DNA of 64,000 bases from Candidatus Nomurabacteria bacterium (GCA_031257295.1 JAIROX010000004.1:1-64000); one strand, 5' to 3'. Numbered from the stretch's first letter, positions 25,701 through 34,566 are shown. Numbers and translations are program-made. Notes: generated from the letters alone by a model not told the origin.

Positions 25701-26624
25701 CTAACCATCACTATGAAACTTGGCGTGCACCTCTCGAAGGTGCGCGTCTGTTACGTGGGTGTAAATTTGTGTGGTACTAATGTCGGAGTGGCCAAGCATG
25801 CCCTGCACGCTGCGAATATCGGCGCCGTTCATTAGTAGATCAGTGGCAAAGCTGTGGCGCATGGTGTGCGGGCTAACGTGTTTGGTTATGCCAGCTAATT
25901 TGGCGTACTTTTGAATGATACGCTGGATACTGCGCGCCGTCAGGCGGCGGTAGTTGCCGTCGGTCTTCTTGGCCTCTACGGGAACATTTTTGCTGTCGTT
26001 AATAAACAGGGCAGGCAGCTCGTCTGTTCGATTGTCTAGGTAAGCCTTTAGCACTTCGGCGGCTGTGGCGCTAATGAACACCGGGCGGTCTTTATTGCCT
26101 TTGCCACGCACTACAAATTCACGTCGCTCCAGGTTGATGTGGTCACGATTGAGGTTTACTAGCTCCGAAACGCGCAGGCCACTCGAGAACAGCAGTTCTA
26201 TGAGCGCTTTGTCGCGCAGACTGGCTTGGCTACTCTTGTTTATAGCCGTGATAATCTGGGCCACCTCGCCGTTAGTTAAGAAAGTCACTTGTTTGCGCGC
26301 CAACTTGGGCATGTCAATACGGCTAGGGTCAAGCGACTCGATATCACGCCGGCTGAGGTATTTTAAGAAACCACGCAGAGCGATCAGGTGGTAAGCTTGT
26401 GTGCGCCGTGATAGCTCTTCGTCGTTGAAATTTTTGTAACGGTTCAGCCACAGGCGGTATTTACGAACTAGCTCATAGGTAATTTGCCCTGGTTTCAGCT
26501 CATCACCGGCAAATTCAACGAAACGGTTTAGATAGAGCGCGTAATTCTCGGCAGTTTTGCTGGAGCGGCCCTTTTCGACCTCCAGGTATTCTAGAAAATC
26601 CAATATCAAGTCTGATACGTACAT
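25701..26624 (-). CDS. xerD: Tyrosine recombinase XerC/XerD-like
   Basis: Site-specific recombinase, probably the single Xer that resolves chromosome dimers with FtsK. The 307 residues have an N-terminal SAM-like DNA-binding domain (FLEYLEVEKGRSSKTAENY) and a catalytic domain. The catalytic domain has Arg in SSGLRVSEL, Lys in VRGKGNKDRP, HTMRH, GHSDISTTQ with the second His, and the Tyr in IYTHV. There is no phage or integrase context, so a housekeeping role is likely. The frame begins at 26642, but ATG 26624 sits 6 bases after a TATAAT, which suggests a leaderless mRNA. It converges with the pilus operon; only 7 bases separate the stops. Confidence 0.9.
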   Translation of the reverse strand: MYVSDLILDFLEYLEVEKGRSSKTAENYALYLNRFVEFAGDELKPGQITYELVRKYRLWLNRYKNFNDEELSRRTQAYHLIALRGFLKYLSRRDIESLDPSRIDMPKLARKQVTFLTNGEVAQIITAINKSSQASLRDKALIELLFSSGLRVSELVNLNRDHINLERREFVVRGKGNKDRPVFISATAAEVLKAYLDNRTDELPALFINDSKNVPVEAKKTDGNYRRLTARSIQRIIQKYAKLAGITKHVSPHTMRHSFATDLLMNGADIRSVQGMLGHSDISTTQIYTHVTDAHLREVHAKFHSDG

Positions 26625-26646
26625 GACCTTATTATATAACATCTGA

Positions 26647-26652
26647 TATAAT
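26647..26652 (+). promoter_or_regulatory. -10 element of ndk
   Basis: TGA-TATAAT (extended -10) 21 bases before the ndk start, followed by the ribosome site AAGGGGG. It is divergent from the Xer promoter, about 11 bases away. Confidence 0.55.
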
Positions 26653-26673
26653 ACTTAAGAACTAAGGGGGAAT

Positions 26674-27198
26674 ATGTCAGAAGATAAACATTACGAAGAT
26701 CTGGTTGAGCGTTCTTTAGTGATATTTAAGCCCGATGCGGTGCAGCGTGGTATTGTAGGTGAGCTTTTGCAGCGTTTTGAGCGAGTCGGCTTGAAAATAG
26801 TGGCTACTAAAATGGTGGCACCAGATTATGATCATTTCCACCATCACTACGAGGGTATTAGCAAGATGGCTAGTCGTTGGGGTAACCAGGCGTTAGATAA
26901 CGTGGTGCAGTTCATGATGAAAGGTCCCGTAATAGTCATGGTTCTCGAAGGTGTTGAAGCAATTGCGGTGGTGCGAAAGATAACCGGCCCAACTGAGCCG
27001 GCGAAAGCCGAAATGGGCACTATTAGGGGTGATTATTCGCATGTCAGCCTTGGCTATGTGAATAGCAAAAGCCTGGGTCTGGCTAATTTAATCCATGCTT
27101 CTGGTAGTTCTGAAGAGGCCGCGGCCGAGATTAAGCACTGGTTTAGGCCAGAAGAGCTGTACGATTATTCTGTGTTGACTGAAAAATACAGCCGTTAG
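26674..27198 (+). CDS. ndk: Nucleoside diphosphate kinase
   Basis: Transfers the terminal phosphate of ATP to other NDPs through a phosphohistidine. The 174 residues contain SLVIFKPDAVQRG at the start, GPTEPAKAEMGTIRGDY in the middle and NLIHASGSSEEAAAEI with the catalytic His. It is about 30 residues longer than E. coli Ndk owing to an N-terminal extension and a longer middle segment (YEGISKMASRWGNQ). Since CPR genomes often lack de novo nucleotide synthesis, the enzyme fits scavenging. Confidence 0.93.
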   Translation: MSEDKHYEDLVERSLVIFKPDAVQRGIVGELLQRFERVGLKIVATKMVAPDYDHFHHHYEGISKMASRWGNQALDNVVQFMMKGPVIVMVLEGVEAIAVVRKITGPTEPAKAEMGTIRGDYSHVSLGYVNSKSLGLANLIHASGSSEEAAAEIKHWFRPEELYDYSVLTEKYSR

Positions 27199-27199
27199 T

Positions 27200-27228
27200 T
27201 TGACAAATTAGCATAAGTATGATAATAT
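27200..27228 (+). promoter_or_regulatory. Promoter upstream of tRNA-Arg
   Basis: TTGACA, a 17-base spacer, TAATAT. A second extended -10 (TGC-TAAAAT) at 27266-27274 lies 8 bases before the tRNA. A hairpin AGGGTC-TTA-GACCCT lies between them. Confidence 0.5.
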
Positions 27229-27282
27229 TAAAACAAGAGGGTCTTAGACCCTATTGTTAAGGGTGTGCTAAAATAACCATAT

Positions 27283-27358
27283 GGCCCGCTAGCTCAATGG
27301 ATAGAGCAGCTCCGTCCTAAGGAGAAGGTTGGACGTTCGACTCGTCTGCGGGCTACCA
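27283..27358 (+). tRNA. tRNA-Arg (CCT)
   Basis: A 76-base cloverleaf with a 7-bp acceptor (GGCCCGC with GCGGGCT), D-arm, anticodon loop GTCCTAA (anticodon CCT), T-arm, discriminator A and encoded CCA. The anticodon stem has a G/A mismatch at its outer pair. Confidence 0.95.
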
Positions 27359-27365
27359 CGATTCA

Positions 27366-27387
27366 GAGCCGTTTGGGGCTCATTTTT
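27366..27387 (+). terminator. Terminator after tRNA-Arg
   Basis: GAGCC, loop GTTTGG, GGCTC, then ATTTTT, 8 bases after the encoded CCA. Confidence 0.7.
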
Positions 27388-27421
27388 GTTATTCAGCAGA
27401 CCGTGTTAAAATATAAGGGTA

Positions 27422-27919
27422 ATGGCGCAAGCATTTTCGGGGCAAAGGCAAGGTGAAAAAGTCCTATTCGTGTTCCGGCGGCATGTATTGACGGCTCGCA
27501 AGGGGCTATATTCGTTGCTTATCTGCTTGGTTGTTGGTATGGTACCGCCGCTAATCTGGTCATCAGATAACCGGATGTTCCTGATGCCGGTGGCTGGCCT
27601 AATCATTGGCTTGTTGCTGGCTTTCTACCATTACACTTTATGGTACTTTACGATCTATATAGTCACTACTGAGCGCATCCGCCAGATATCTCAAAAAGGC
27701 TTTTTTAGAAAAACTGTTGTGGACCTAGACCTGTCTCAGATACAGAGCTTAAACTACAGCGTCCCGGGGCTATTCGGTAGTATATTTGGCTACGGTACGA
27801 TAGTGGTCCAGACTATAGTGGGCGATCTGGTAATCAGTTATGTGGCATATCCAGAGAAGATCTACAATAAATTACATAATGCGTATGAATACGCTATGAA
27901 GAAAACGAGGAAATCATGA
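27422..27919 (+). CDS. PH-domain (bPH2, YdbS-like) membrane protein
   Basis: A 165-residue protein with two membrane helices at about 30-70 and a bacterial PH-like domain after them (VTTERIRQISQKGFFRKTVVDLDLSQIQSLNY, read in parts). This is the layout of DUF304/bPH_2 proteins, whose role is unclear. The ATG follows 9 bases after TGT-TAAAAT. The gene overlaps the next by 4 bases (ATGA), so the two are coupled. Confidence 0.8.
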   Translation: MAQAFSGQRQGEKVLFVFRRHVLTARKGLYSLLICLVVGMVPPLIWSSDNRMFLMPVAGLIIGLLLAFYHYTLWYFTIYIVTTERIRQISQKGFFRKTVVDLDLSQIQSLNYSVPGLFGSIFGYGTIVVQTIVGDLVISYVAYPEKIYNKLHNAYEYAMKKTRKS

Positions 27920-28953
27920 TAAAGAGGTTTTTAAACAAGAGAAAGGCTAAGAAAACCGTTGAAGAAACTGGGGGGCGGATCACTAATGATACGGTAGAGG
28001 CTCACCGTGAGGTTATTCTGTCTAAAGGCCGAAAGTTTAAATATCCCTTGCAATACGCAAAACATAAGTTGGTCATAAATACTATCATTATCGGCGTGTT
28101 GGCTATTGGAGCAGCTTGTGTCATAGGTTGGGTACAGTATTATAAGTTGCAGAACACTGGCACAGTAGCTTATAGGTTTAGCAAGTACTTGCGTCTTCCT
28201 GTAGCGGAGGTTGATGGCCAAACTGTGTTATATAGCGATTACCTAATGCAATATCGGAGCAATACTATAGCTATAGAGCGCCAAGAGGGTAAGTTGTCTA
28301 ACAAAGACGATGCCGAGCGACAGATTAATTATTACAAGCGTATGGCAATGGATAATTCGATTTTGAACGCCTATGCCATCAAGCTTGCAAAAGAATACGA
28401 CATAGAGGTTAACAGGGGGCGTATCGATAAAGTATATGGGCAACATGTTGCGTCGGGTGATAATAAGGTAACTGAAAGTGGCTTTGAAAAACTGATTGAA
28501 GACAATTTTGGCCTTAGCATAGATGAATACAGGCGTATGTTTATAGAGCTGCCACTTTTAAGGCAGGATGTATCGGTAAGAATTGATACTAAAGCCAAAG
28601 AGTTGGTGAAGGAGGTCGAGAGTGCTCTGTCGAAAAACGGTGGTAACTTTGAGAATGTTGCCAAAAGGTTTAGTGACAAAGTATTTTTGGAGCCATCTGG
28701 AGGCTTAGTGAGTGTACAGAATTTTGATGGCGGTAGAGCAGCCGAGGCAGATAAGCTTAAGGTGGGTGGTATTTCTAAGCCATTCCTATCAACTTCAGGC
28801 GATGGGTATTATATAGTGAAATTACTAAAAAAAGAGGATCGAAAAGTTGAGTATGCGTCTTTGAGAATCCCGCTAACTGAACTGAAGAACCGTATAGAAC
28901 AACTTAAAAAAGACGGCAAGATTAAGGAATATATCACTATAAAAAATGAATAA
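27916..28953 (+). CDS. Membrane-anchored PrsA/SurA-like foldase (parvulin-type)
   Basis: A 345-residue protein with a basic cytoplasmic start, one membrane segment at about 52-75, a SurA-N-like helical part (VAEVDGQTVLYSDYLMQYR) and a weak parvulin rotamase region. The rotamase region has VAKRFSDKVFLEPSGGLVSV and GGISKPFLSTSGDGYYIVKLL. Such proteins help secreted proteins fold outside the membrane by prolyl isomerisation. The large set of exported pilins and surface proteins nearby would be clients. Catalytic activity is uncertain because the rotamase core is divergent. Confidence 0.78.
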   Translation: MIKRFLNKRKAKKTVEETGGRITNDTVEAHREVILSKGRKFKYPLQYAKHKLVINTIIIGVLAIGAACVIGWVQYYKLQNTGTVAYRFSKYLRLPVAEVDGQTVLYSDYLMQYRSNTIAIERQEGKLSNKDDAERQINYYKRMAMDNSILNAYAIKLAKEYDIEVNRGRIDKVYGQHVASGDNKVTESGFEKLIEDNFGLSIDEYRRMFIELPLLRQDVSVRIDTKAKELVKEVESALSKNGGNFENVAKRFSDKVFLEPSGGLVSVQNFDGGRAAEADKLKVGGISKPFLSTSGDGYYIVKLLKKEDRKVEYASLRIPLTELKNRIEQLKKDGKIKEYITIKNE

Positions 28954-28980
28954 CCCACCTAGGGTGAGTTATTCATTTTG
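28944..28980. terminator. Bidirectional terminator hairpin
   Basis: AAAATGAATAAC followed by CCACC-TAG-GGTG and GTTATTCATTTT gives a long near-perfect stem. It ends the foldase gene on the plus strand and touches the 3' end of tRNA-Asp on the minus strand. Confidence 0.75.
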
Positions 28981-29055
28981 GCGCGCCCGACCGGATTTGA
29001 ACCGGCGATCTTCTCCGTGACAGGGAGACGGATTAAACCACTTTCCCACGAGCGC
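28979..29055 (-). tRNA. tRNA-Asp (GTC)
   Basis: A 77-base cloverleaf on the minus strand: acceptor GCGCTCG with CGGGCGC, anticodon stem TCTCC/GGAGA with loop CTGTCAC (GTC), T-loop TTCAAAT, discriminator G and encoded CCA. Confidence 0.95.
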
Positions 29056-29183
29056 ATACGCTAATGTTGAATATGATACATGAAACATATATAATAAGCA
29101 ATACACCCGATAGAAAGACTAAGGCGGCTTAGATTTCTTTGAGGGTGTACGCTTAAGTAAGTGGCGCTGGTGAGCGCTCTTTC

Positions 29184-29259
29184 GCCGCCCTAGCTCAGCT
29201 GGTAGAGCATCGCTTTCGTAAAGCGGGGGTCAGCGGTTCGAGCCCGCTGGGCGGCTCCA
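29184..29259 (+). tRNA. tRNA-Thr (CGT)
   Basis: A 76-base cloverleaf: acceptor GCCGCCC with GGGCGGC, anticodon loop TTCGTAA (CGT), T-loop TTCGAGC, discriminator T and encoded CCA. The next ATG is only 9 bases after the CCA, so the following protein gene may be read from the tRNA transcript. Confidence 0.95.
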
Positions 29260-29268
29260 GGATTGTTT

Positions 29269-29655
29269 ATGAAAGAAGTTATAGAAGGTTTCAAAGATAT
29301 TATAGAGAACCATAAGGCGATTCTTGCGGCCATGGTATTATTGTTGATTTTGTCGTTAATAGCGGTGGCTATACTGATCATAGGAATACAGCCCAGTAAC
29401 CTGCAGGTGTGGTTCAGGTATGCTAATTTTGGCGAGTCCTTCTATAGGGAGAAGTGGACATATTTTATAGTCTTCATTGTAGGGGCGCTTACTGTAGGTG
29501 TATTAAATAACATGATTGCGGCTAAACTATATGTTTTACGTGGTCGCATACCAGCCATAGTGTTACTGCTGGTAAGTATATTTTTGGTGCTATTTATGCT
29601 ATTTGTATCTTTTAGCATCTTTGGTATCAACCGAGAAGCTGGCATATGGACCTAG
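29269..29655 (+). CDS. Small membrane protein upstream of a glycosyltransferase
   Basis: A 128-residue protein of unknown family with three hydrophobic segments (about 20-43, 65-85 and 98-118) and a short loop between the first two. The ATG at 29269 is preferred over an in-frame TTG at 29263. It overlaps the next gene by 10 bases, so it may be a partner of that glycosyltransferase, for example in export of its product. That link rests on position only. Confidence 0.7.
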   Translation: MKEVIEGFKDIIENHKAILAAMVLLLILSLIAVAILIIGIQPSNLQVWFRYANFGESFYREKWTYFIVFIVGALTVGVLNNMIAAKLYVLRGRIPAIVLLLVSIFLVLFMLFVSFSIFGINREAGIWT

Positions 29656-31307
29656 AGATACCCATCGGGAAGCGCAAACCCCTATATCGTTTTTTTGAGA
29701 TTTTACCAGCAACTTTAAGCTTTGGCGCATTTGCGCTGCTAATAGTATTGTCGATTATCAACCCTACACTAGGCGCGGTTTTCATGTTGCTCGTTATCAT
29801 AGCAATGTTAGTAAAAGCCGTGGGGATTGCTTACCATACTATTAAGGGGCAAGCCACTTTAGAGCAGGCAGGGGCTGTTGACTGGTCTAAGCGGTTATTA
29901 CACCTAGAGGACCCCGCGGACTGGTATGCCAGGTTACACAACGAGCATGATCATAGTTTTGGTTTTCAGACGCACTTAGAAAACCTGCGCTTTATTGCTG
30001 CTGCTGAGCCGGATTATTTTCCTAAACCGTCACATATTTACCATGCTGTTATTATAGCGACATATAATGAGGCAGAAGATGTGCTTAGGCCTACTATCGA
30101 ATCGGTGCTTGGCACCAATTACGATAACCAGAGGATGGTTGTAGTGTTGGCCTATGAAGAGCGTGGTGGTGAAGAGACAGATAGGCTTGCGCATAAACTA
30201 CAACAAGATTACCAAGGTAAGTTTTTTGATTTTCAGATAGTCAAACACCCAGAAGGCATAAAAAATGAAGTGACTGGCAAGGGTGGTAATATCACTTACG
30301 CAGGTAGTTTCTTAAAGGGCTATTTTGACAAGAGAGACATTAAATATAGTGATGTGATTATTACAACATTAGATAGTGACAATCGCCCTCACAAGAGTTA
30401 TTTTGACTGCGTGGCCTATGAGTATATATGTCACGAGAACCGCAAGCACCTTTCGTATCAACCGGTTTCGTTATTTATGAATAATATCTGGGATGTACCA
30501 GCGCCTATGCGTGTTATAGCAACAGGTAATTCTTTTTGGAATATTATTAGCTCGATGCGCCAGCATAGCCTGCGCAATTTTGCATCGCACTCACAATCGT
30601 TAGATGCGCTGGTAGAGATGGATTTTTGGAGTACTCGCACTATAGTAGAGGATGGGCATCAGTTCTGGCGTAGCTATTTTTACTTTGATGGCAACTACTC
30701 AGTGCTGCCCATTCATGTACCGATTTACCAAGACGCCGTGTTATCGTTTACCTACTGGAAAACTCTCAAGGCTCAGTTCGTTCAGCTGCGTCGTTGGGGG
30801 TATGGTGCATCAGATGTGCCATATGTGGCTACGCGGGTTTTTACTAAAAAGCGAAAAGTCGGGTTATTTGATGGGATTGCTAAGTTCTGGCGCTTGCTAG
30901 ATAGTCATGTCACCCTTGCTAGTGTTGCGCCCATAGTAATGTTTGGTGGTTGGATACCACTACTCGTTAACGCCGATTCAACGCGTAGTGTCGTAGCTCT
31001 GCAACTACCGGTGGTAGTTAGCTGGATTCAGCGCGTGGCTATGGTCGGGTTGTTTATAACTATTCTTTTAGCTCTCAAAACCTTACCCAAGCGCCCTACT
31101 AGGTATAAAAAGCACCGTACGGCCCTGATGGTGCTACAGTGGATATTAATGCCAATTACGTCAGTGGTCTATAACTCGATTGCATCTTTAAACGCGCAAA
31201 CGCATCTAGCTCTAGGTAGGTACCTAGACAAGTTCGATGTAACAGATAAAGCAACTCATGAATCTATCATTAAAGATAGGCGAGTTAGAAGGCGGAAAAA
31301 GCGCTGA
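29646..31307 (+). CDS. Processive family 2 glycosyltransferase, membrane-bound
   Basis: A 553-residue GT2 enzyme of the cellulose/hyaluronan synthase type. Two membrane segments near 20-70 precede the catalytic domain, which shows IIATYNEAEDVLRPTIES, the DxD motif in LDSDNRPH near 242, the acidic TIVEDGH and QLRRWGYG (QxxRW) near 380. Further membrane helices follow, and the protein ends in a very basic tail (RRVRRRKKR). Enzymes with D,D,D,QxxRW polymerise and export polysaccharide; the sugar cannot be told here. It overlaps the small membrane protein gene upstream. Confidence 0.88.
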   Translation: MDLEIPIGKRKPLYRFFEILPATLSFGAFALLIVLSIINPTLGAVFMLLVIIAMLVKAVGIAYHTIKGQATLEQAGAVDWSKRLLHLEDPADWYARLHNEHDHSFGFQTHLENLRFIAAAEPDYFPKPSHIYHAVIIATYNEAEDVLRPTIESVLGTNYDNQRMVVVLAYEERGGEETDRLAHKLQQDYQGKFFDFQIVKHPEGIKNEVTGKGGNITYAGSFLKGYFDKRDIKYSDVIITTLDSDNRPHKSYFDCVAYEYICHENRKHLSYQPVSLFMNNIWDVPAPMRVIATGNSFWNIISSMRQHSLRNFASHSQSLDALVEMDFWSTRTIVEDGHQFWRSYFYFDGNYSVLPIHVPIYQDAVLSFTYWKTLKAQFVQLRRWGYGASDVPYVATRVFTKKRKVGLFDGIAKFWRLLDSHVTLASVAPIVMFGGWIPLLVNADSTRSVVALQLPVVVSWIQRVAMVGLFITILLALKTLPKRPTRYKKHRTALMVLQWILMPITSVVYNSIASLNAQTHLALGRYLDKFDVTDKATHESIIKDRRVRRRKKR

Positions 31308-31346
31308 TTGACCGCGACTATTCTGGAGGCTGCGGAAAGACAATAG

Positions 31347-32588
31347 GTGACCCACGAGCAAAAGATTTTATCGAGAAAGTTCCTAATCTACAGATTCACA
31401 ATGAACCTGTGGTTTGTTGGGGCGATTTGGCTGTATTTTTACCGCGTTTTTATGACGGACGGCCAAGTTGGCACTCTGGACTCCATAGCGTTCTTAATTG
31501 GTTTATTGGTGGAAGTGCCGAGTGGCGCGCTGGCTGACAAGTTTGGGCGTGCCCGCATTGCGAAAATTGGCATCGCTTTGACCGCCGTTGGTATCGCCGC
31601 TCAAGCGATCGGTGGCTTCTGGGTAATCTTAGCGTTCCAAATTGGCGTAACCGCTGGACAAGCGTTAATTTCGGGCGCAGACGAAGCATTGTTTTACGAA
31701 AAACTAAAGTTCAAGGAAAACTCGCACAAATGGCGTAATTTGATGACGCGCGGCGGACAGATCGCACTAGTCGCCTCACTTTCCGCCAATGTTCTGGGTG
31801 GTTTGGTTTATGATTTCAGCCCGACATTAGTTTGGTTGCTAACTGGCTTGGCGTTTCTCTCTGGCGCAGTTGTGATTTGGGGTCTTAAAGACGAGCCGAT
31901 AAAACGAGTGAAACAAACCGTTTCGCAAAGTGTAAAGAGTTATTTTACAGATATTGCGGCAGGCTTCCATGAGTTTATTAAGCCTAAGTTTCGGCTCTAT
32001 ATTCCGTTAATTATCACTGTTCAAGGGTTATTCTATGCTTGCGGTTGGGGGCTTTTACGCTTGGTGTTAATCAGCCGTTTTGAGTTTTCGCCGTTTGCGG
32101 GCTCAATTGTGATTTCGTCCTGCGGTGTGATTTCTATCCTGGCGCTTCATTTGATGCATAAATACTCGGAAAAGCTGCACGAAAAGCGAGTTCTAACTGC
32201 CATTACGTTTATGACGATTTTTGGGCTGATTTTTTCAGTGTTTGATATCGGTTGGTGGGGCTATGTCGTAATCTTGCTTTTCTATGTTGGCGAGCATGCA
32301 CTTTACCCATTTTTAAGCGAGATATTAAATAAACAAACTAAACCAGAACAGCGTTCAACAATCTTATCACTGGCTTCTTTCTTGAAAATCTTGCCTTATG
32401 TGGCGTTAGCGCCGATCATTGGGTTTTTAAACGAGCATAACTCGTTGGAAGTCTTTTTGATTGTTTGGGTGGCGTTATCTGGTCTGGCATGGTTATATTA
32501 CTTCGTTGCCAAAAAGCGAGACTTGATTATAAAGCCGGATTTCGAGGATACGGAAGAGCCGATAGGGCCAACCGAAATAAAATTTTGA
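31347..32588 (+). CDS. Major facilitator superfamily transporter
   Basis: A 413-residue protein with about 12 hydrophobic segments and the MFS motif between helices 2 and 3 (GALADKFGRARIAKIG). It resembles drug/multidrug MFS exporters, but the substrate is unknown. The start is GTG 31347 with GGAAAG upstream. Codon choice differs somewhat from neighbours (more GCG, TTA and CGC/CGT mixture), which could point to transfer; I did not count it. No operon partner is seen; the next gene is a tRNA on the other strand. Confidence 0.87.
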   Translation: MTHEQKILSRKFLIYRFTMNLWFVGAIWLYFYRVFMTDGQVGTLDSIAFLIGLLVEVPSGALADKFGRARIAKIGIALTAVGIAAQAIGGFWVILAFQIGVTAGQALISGADEALFYEKLKFKENSHKWRNLMTRGGQIALVASLSANVLGGLVYDFSPTLVWLLTGLAFLSGAVVIWGLKDEPIKRVKQTVSQSVKSYFTDIAAGFHEFIKPKFRLYIPLIITVQGLFYACGWGLLRLVLISRFEFSPFAGSIVISSCGVISILALHLMHKYSEKLHEKRVLTAITFMTIFGLIFSVFDIGWWGYVVILLFYVGEHALYPFLSEILNKQTKPEQRSTILSLASFLKILPYVALAPIIGFLNEHNSLEVFLIVWVALSGLAWLYYFVAKKRDLIIKPDFEDTEEPIGPTEIKF

Positions 32589-32610
32589 GATCTTAAGTTT
32601 AAGTTAAGAC

Positions 32611-32632
32611 AAAAAATCCGCTCGGGGAGCGG
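32611..32632 (-). terminator. Terminator of tRNA-Val (minus strand)
   Basis: On the minus strand CCGCTC, loop CCC, GAGCGG, then ATTTTTT. It lies 24 bases past the tRNA-Val CCA. Confidence 0.75.
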
Positions 32633-32655
32633 AAAATCTGAACTTTCACCGTGTC

Positions 32656-32732
32656 TGGTGGGCGATACAGGAGTCGAACCTGTGACCTCATCTACGTCAA
32701 AGATGCGCTCTAGCCAACTGAGCTAACCGCCC
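32656..32732 (-). tRNA. tRNA-Val (GAC)
   Basis: A 77-base cloverleaf on the minus strand: acceptor GGGCGGT with ATCGCCC, anticodon stem CATCT/AGATG with loop TTGACGT (GAC), T-loop TTCGACT, discriminator A and encoded CCA. Confidence 0.96.
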
Positions 32733-32742
32733 CCGCTAGGCA

Positions 32743-32767
32743 ATTATAGCACAGAACGTGCTATAAT
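32743..32767. promoter_or_regulatory. Symmetric divergent promoter of tRNA-Val and thrS
   Basis: A perfect 10-bp inverted repeat, ATTATAGCAC-AGAAC-GTGCTATAAT. Read rightwards it ends in TGC-TATAAT, an extended -10 for thrS; read leftwards it ends in the same TGC-TATAAT, 10 bases before the tRNA-Val 5' end. Neither side has a good -35. Confidence 0.6.
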
Positions 32768-32796
32768 TATTGAGGTAAATAAGTTGGAGGACAGAT

Positions 32797-34566
32797 ATGA
32801 AAGATGCTGAATATGTCGAAAAAATGCGTCATAGCTTGAGCCACATCATGGCAGCTGCGATTAAGAGTATCTGGCCAACAACACAGTTTGGTATTGGCCC
32901 GGCGGTTGAGGATGGGTTTTATTATGATGTTATTGTAGAAAACACAACAATCTCAGATACAGATTTTGGCAAGATTGAAAAAAAGATGCGCGAGATCATC
33001 AAGCATGACCTGCCGATTATTAGCAGTGAAATGAGCCAGGCTGAAGCTACCAAGTGGGCTAAAGTTAATGGTCAACCGTATAAACTTGAGTTGATTGAAG
33101 AGTTATCCGACCAGACCATCACGTTCTATGCGATTGGCGACTTCATGGACTTGTGTCGTGGCCCGCATGTCGATAAAACTGGCGATGTTGGCGCCTTCAA
33201 GTTGTTGCGAGTGGCTGGTGCTTACTGGCGCGGCGACGAGAAACGCCCACAGATGCAGCGAGTGTATGGCTTAGCTTTTGCGACTAAGGAAGAACTTGAT
33301 GCACGCCTGGAACAAATTGAAGAAGGTAAGAAGCGTGACCACCGTAAGCTTGGTAAGGAGCTAGATCTATTTTGCTATTCAAACTTGGTGGGTTCCGGCT
33401 TGCCGATGTTTACGCCACGTGGTACGATCTTGCGTGACAAACTCAATGAATTAGCTCAGGAATACCGAGAACGCAATGGCTACCAGAAAGTTTGGATTCC
33501 ACATATTGCCACGACCGAACTCTATAAAGTGTCGGGTCACCTTGAGAAATTCCCAGAATTGCTGCACTTCACATCTCAAGAATCAGGTGACGAGTTAGCC
33601 CTCAAGCCAGTTAATTGCCCGCACCATAGCCAAATTTATGCATCATTACCGCGTAGCTACCGTGATCTACCGGTAAAATATATGGAGACCACTACGGTAT
33701 ATCGTGATGAGAAAAAAGGTGAGCTGGGTGGTCTGAGCCGAGTGCGTTCAATTACTCAAGACGATAGCCATGTGTTCTGCACCGACGAACAGGTGGAAGG
33801 CGTATTTGGTGAGCTGATCGAGTCGGCCAAAGAGATGTATGCACTGCTAAACATGAAGTTATCGCTGCGGTTGTCGTTTCGTGATGATGGCGACGGCTAC
33901 ATTGGTGATACTGCGCTGTGGGAGTCCGCGCAAGGTGCTATTCAAAAGATGGCGGATCGGTTTGATATGAACTACGAAATTGGTGTTGGAGAGGCTGCCA
34001 TGTATGGTCCCAAAATGGATTTTATGGCTGAAGACGCGATTGGGCGGCAATGGCAGGTGGCTACTGTGCAGCTTGATTACGCTCAGCCCGAACGGTTTGG
34101 GCTAGAGTATGTGGCCGAAGGTGGTGATACCAAGCGCCCTGTCATGATTCACTGTGCACTGCTTGGTTCGATTGAGCGATTTCTTAGCGTGTTTATTGAA
34201 CACACAGCTGGTAAGTTTCCAATTTGGTGTGCGCCTGAGCAGTTACGAATTATCAAAGTGAAAGACGAACCAAAGCTTGATAGGTTTGTAGCCGAAATTG
34301 TCGAGCTGGCCGCCGAACATGGTGTTAGGGTGATGGTCGATGGGTCTAACAACTCTGTCGGCAAGAAAATCCGTGCCAGTGAGACCCTTAAGGTACCGTA
34401 TTCTGTGGTGGTGGGCGAGCAAGAGATGGCTAGCGGTAAGCTGCCGCTCAGGATACGCGCTGATCTGGTAGTTGAAGAAAAGAATCCGCGTGAGTATACC
34501 CCTGAGCAACTTATAAAGTCTATCGCAAATGAGTCGAAAAGCCGAGTTAGTAAATCCTCGCTCTAA
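32797..34566 (+). CDS. thrS: Threonyl-tRNA synthetase lacking the N-terminal TGS domain
   Basis: Charges tRNA-Thr with threonine. The 589 residues begin directly with the editing domain (HSLSH at 12-16, later CRGPHV), then the class II core with the zinc ligand Cys in PVNCPHH, the motif 2 stretch RVRSITQDDSHVFC and GPKMDF, and the HGTP anticodon-binding domain. The usual 60-residue TGS domain before the editing part is missing. GGAGG precedes ATG 32797 and no in-frame extension with a ribosome site is seen. A cognate tRNA-Thr lies 3.6 kb upstream. miaA starts inside its last 38 bases. Confidence 0.96.
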   Translation: MKDAEYVEKMRHSLSHIMAAAIKSIWPTTQFGIGPAVEDGFYYDVIVENTTISDTDFGKIEKKMREIIKHDLPIISSEMSQAEATKWAKVNGQPYKLELIEELSDQTITFYAIGDFMDLCRGPHVDKTGDVGAFKLLRVAGAYWRGDEKRPQMQRVYGLAFATKEELDARLEQIEEGKKRDHRKLGKELDLFCYSNLVGSGLPMFTPRGTILRDKLNELAQEYRERNGYQKVWIPHIATTELYKVSGHLEKFPELLHFTSQESGDELALKPVNCPHHSQIYASLPRSYRDLPVKYMETTTVYRDEKKGELGGLSRVRSITQDDSHVFCTDEQVEGVFGELIESAKEMYALLNMKLSLRLSFRDDGDGYIGDTALWESAQGAIQKMADRFDMNYEIGVGEAAMYGPKMDFMAEDAIGRQWQVATVQLDYAQPERFGLEYVAEGGDTKRPVMIHCALLGSIERFLSVFIEHTAGKFPIWCAPEQLRIIKVKDEPKLDRFVAEIVELAAEHGVRVMVDGSNNSVGKKIRASETLKVPYSVVVGEQEMASGKLPLRIRADLVVEEKNPREYTPEQLIKSIANESKSRVSKSSL

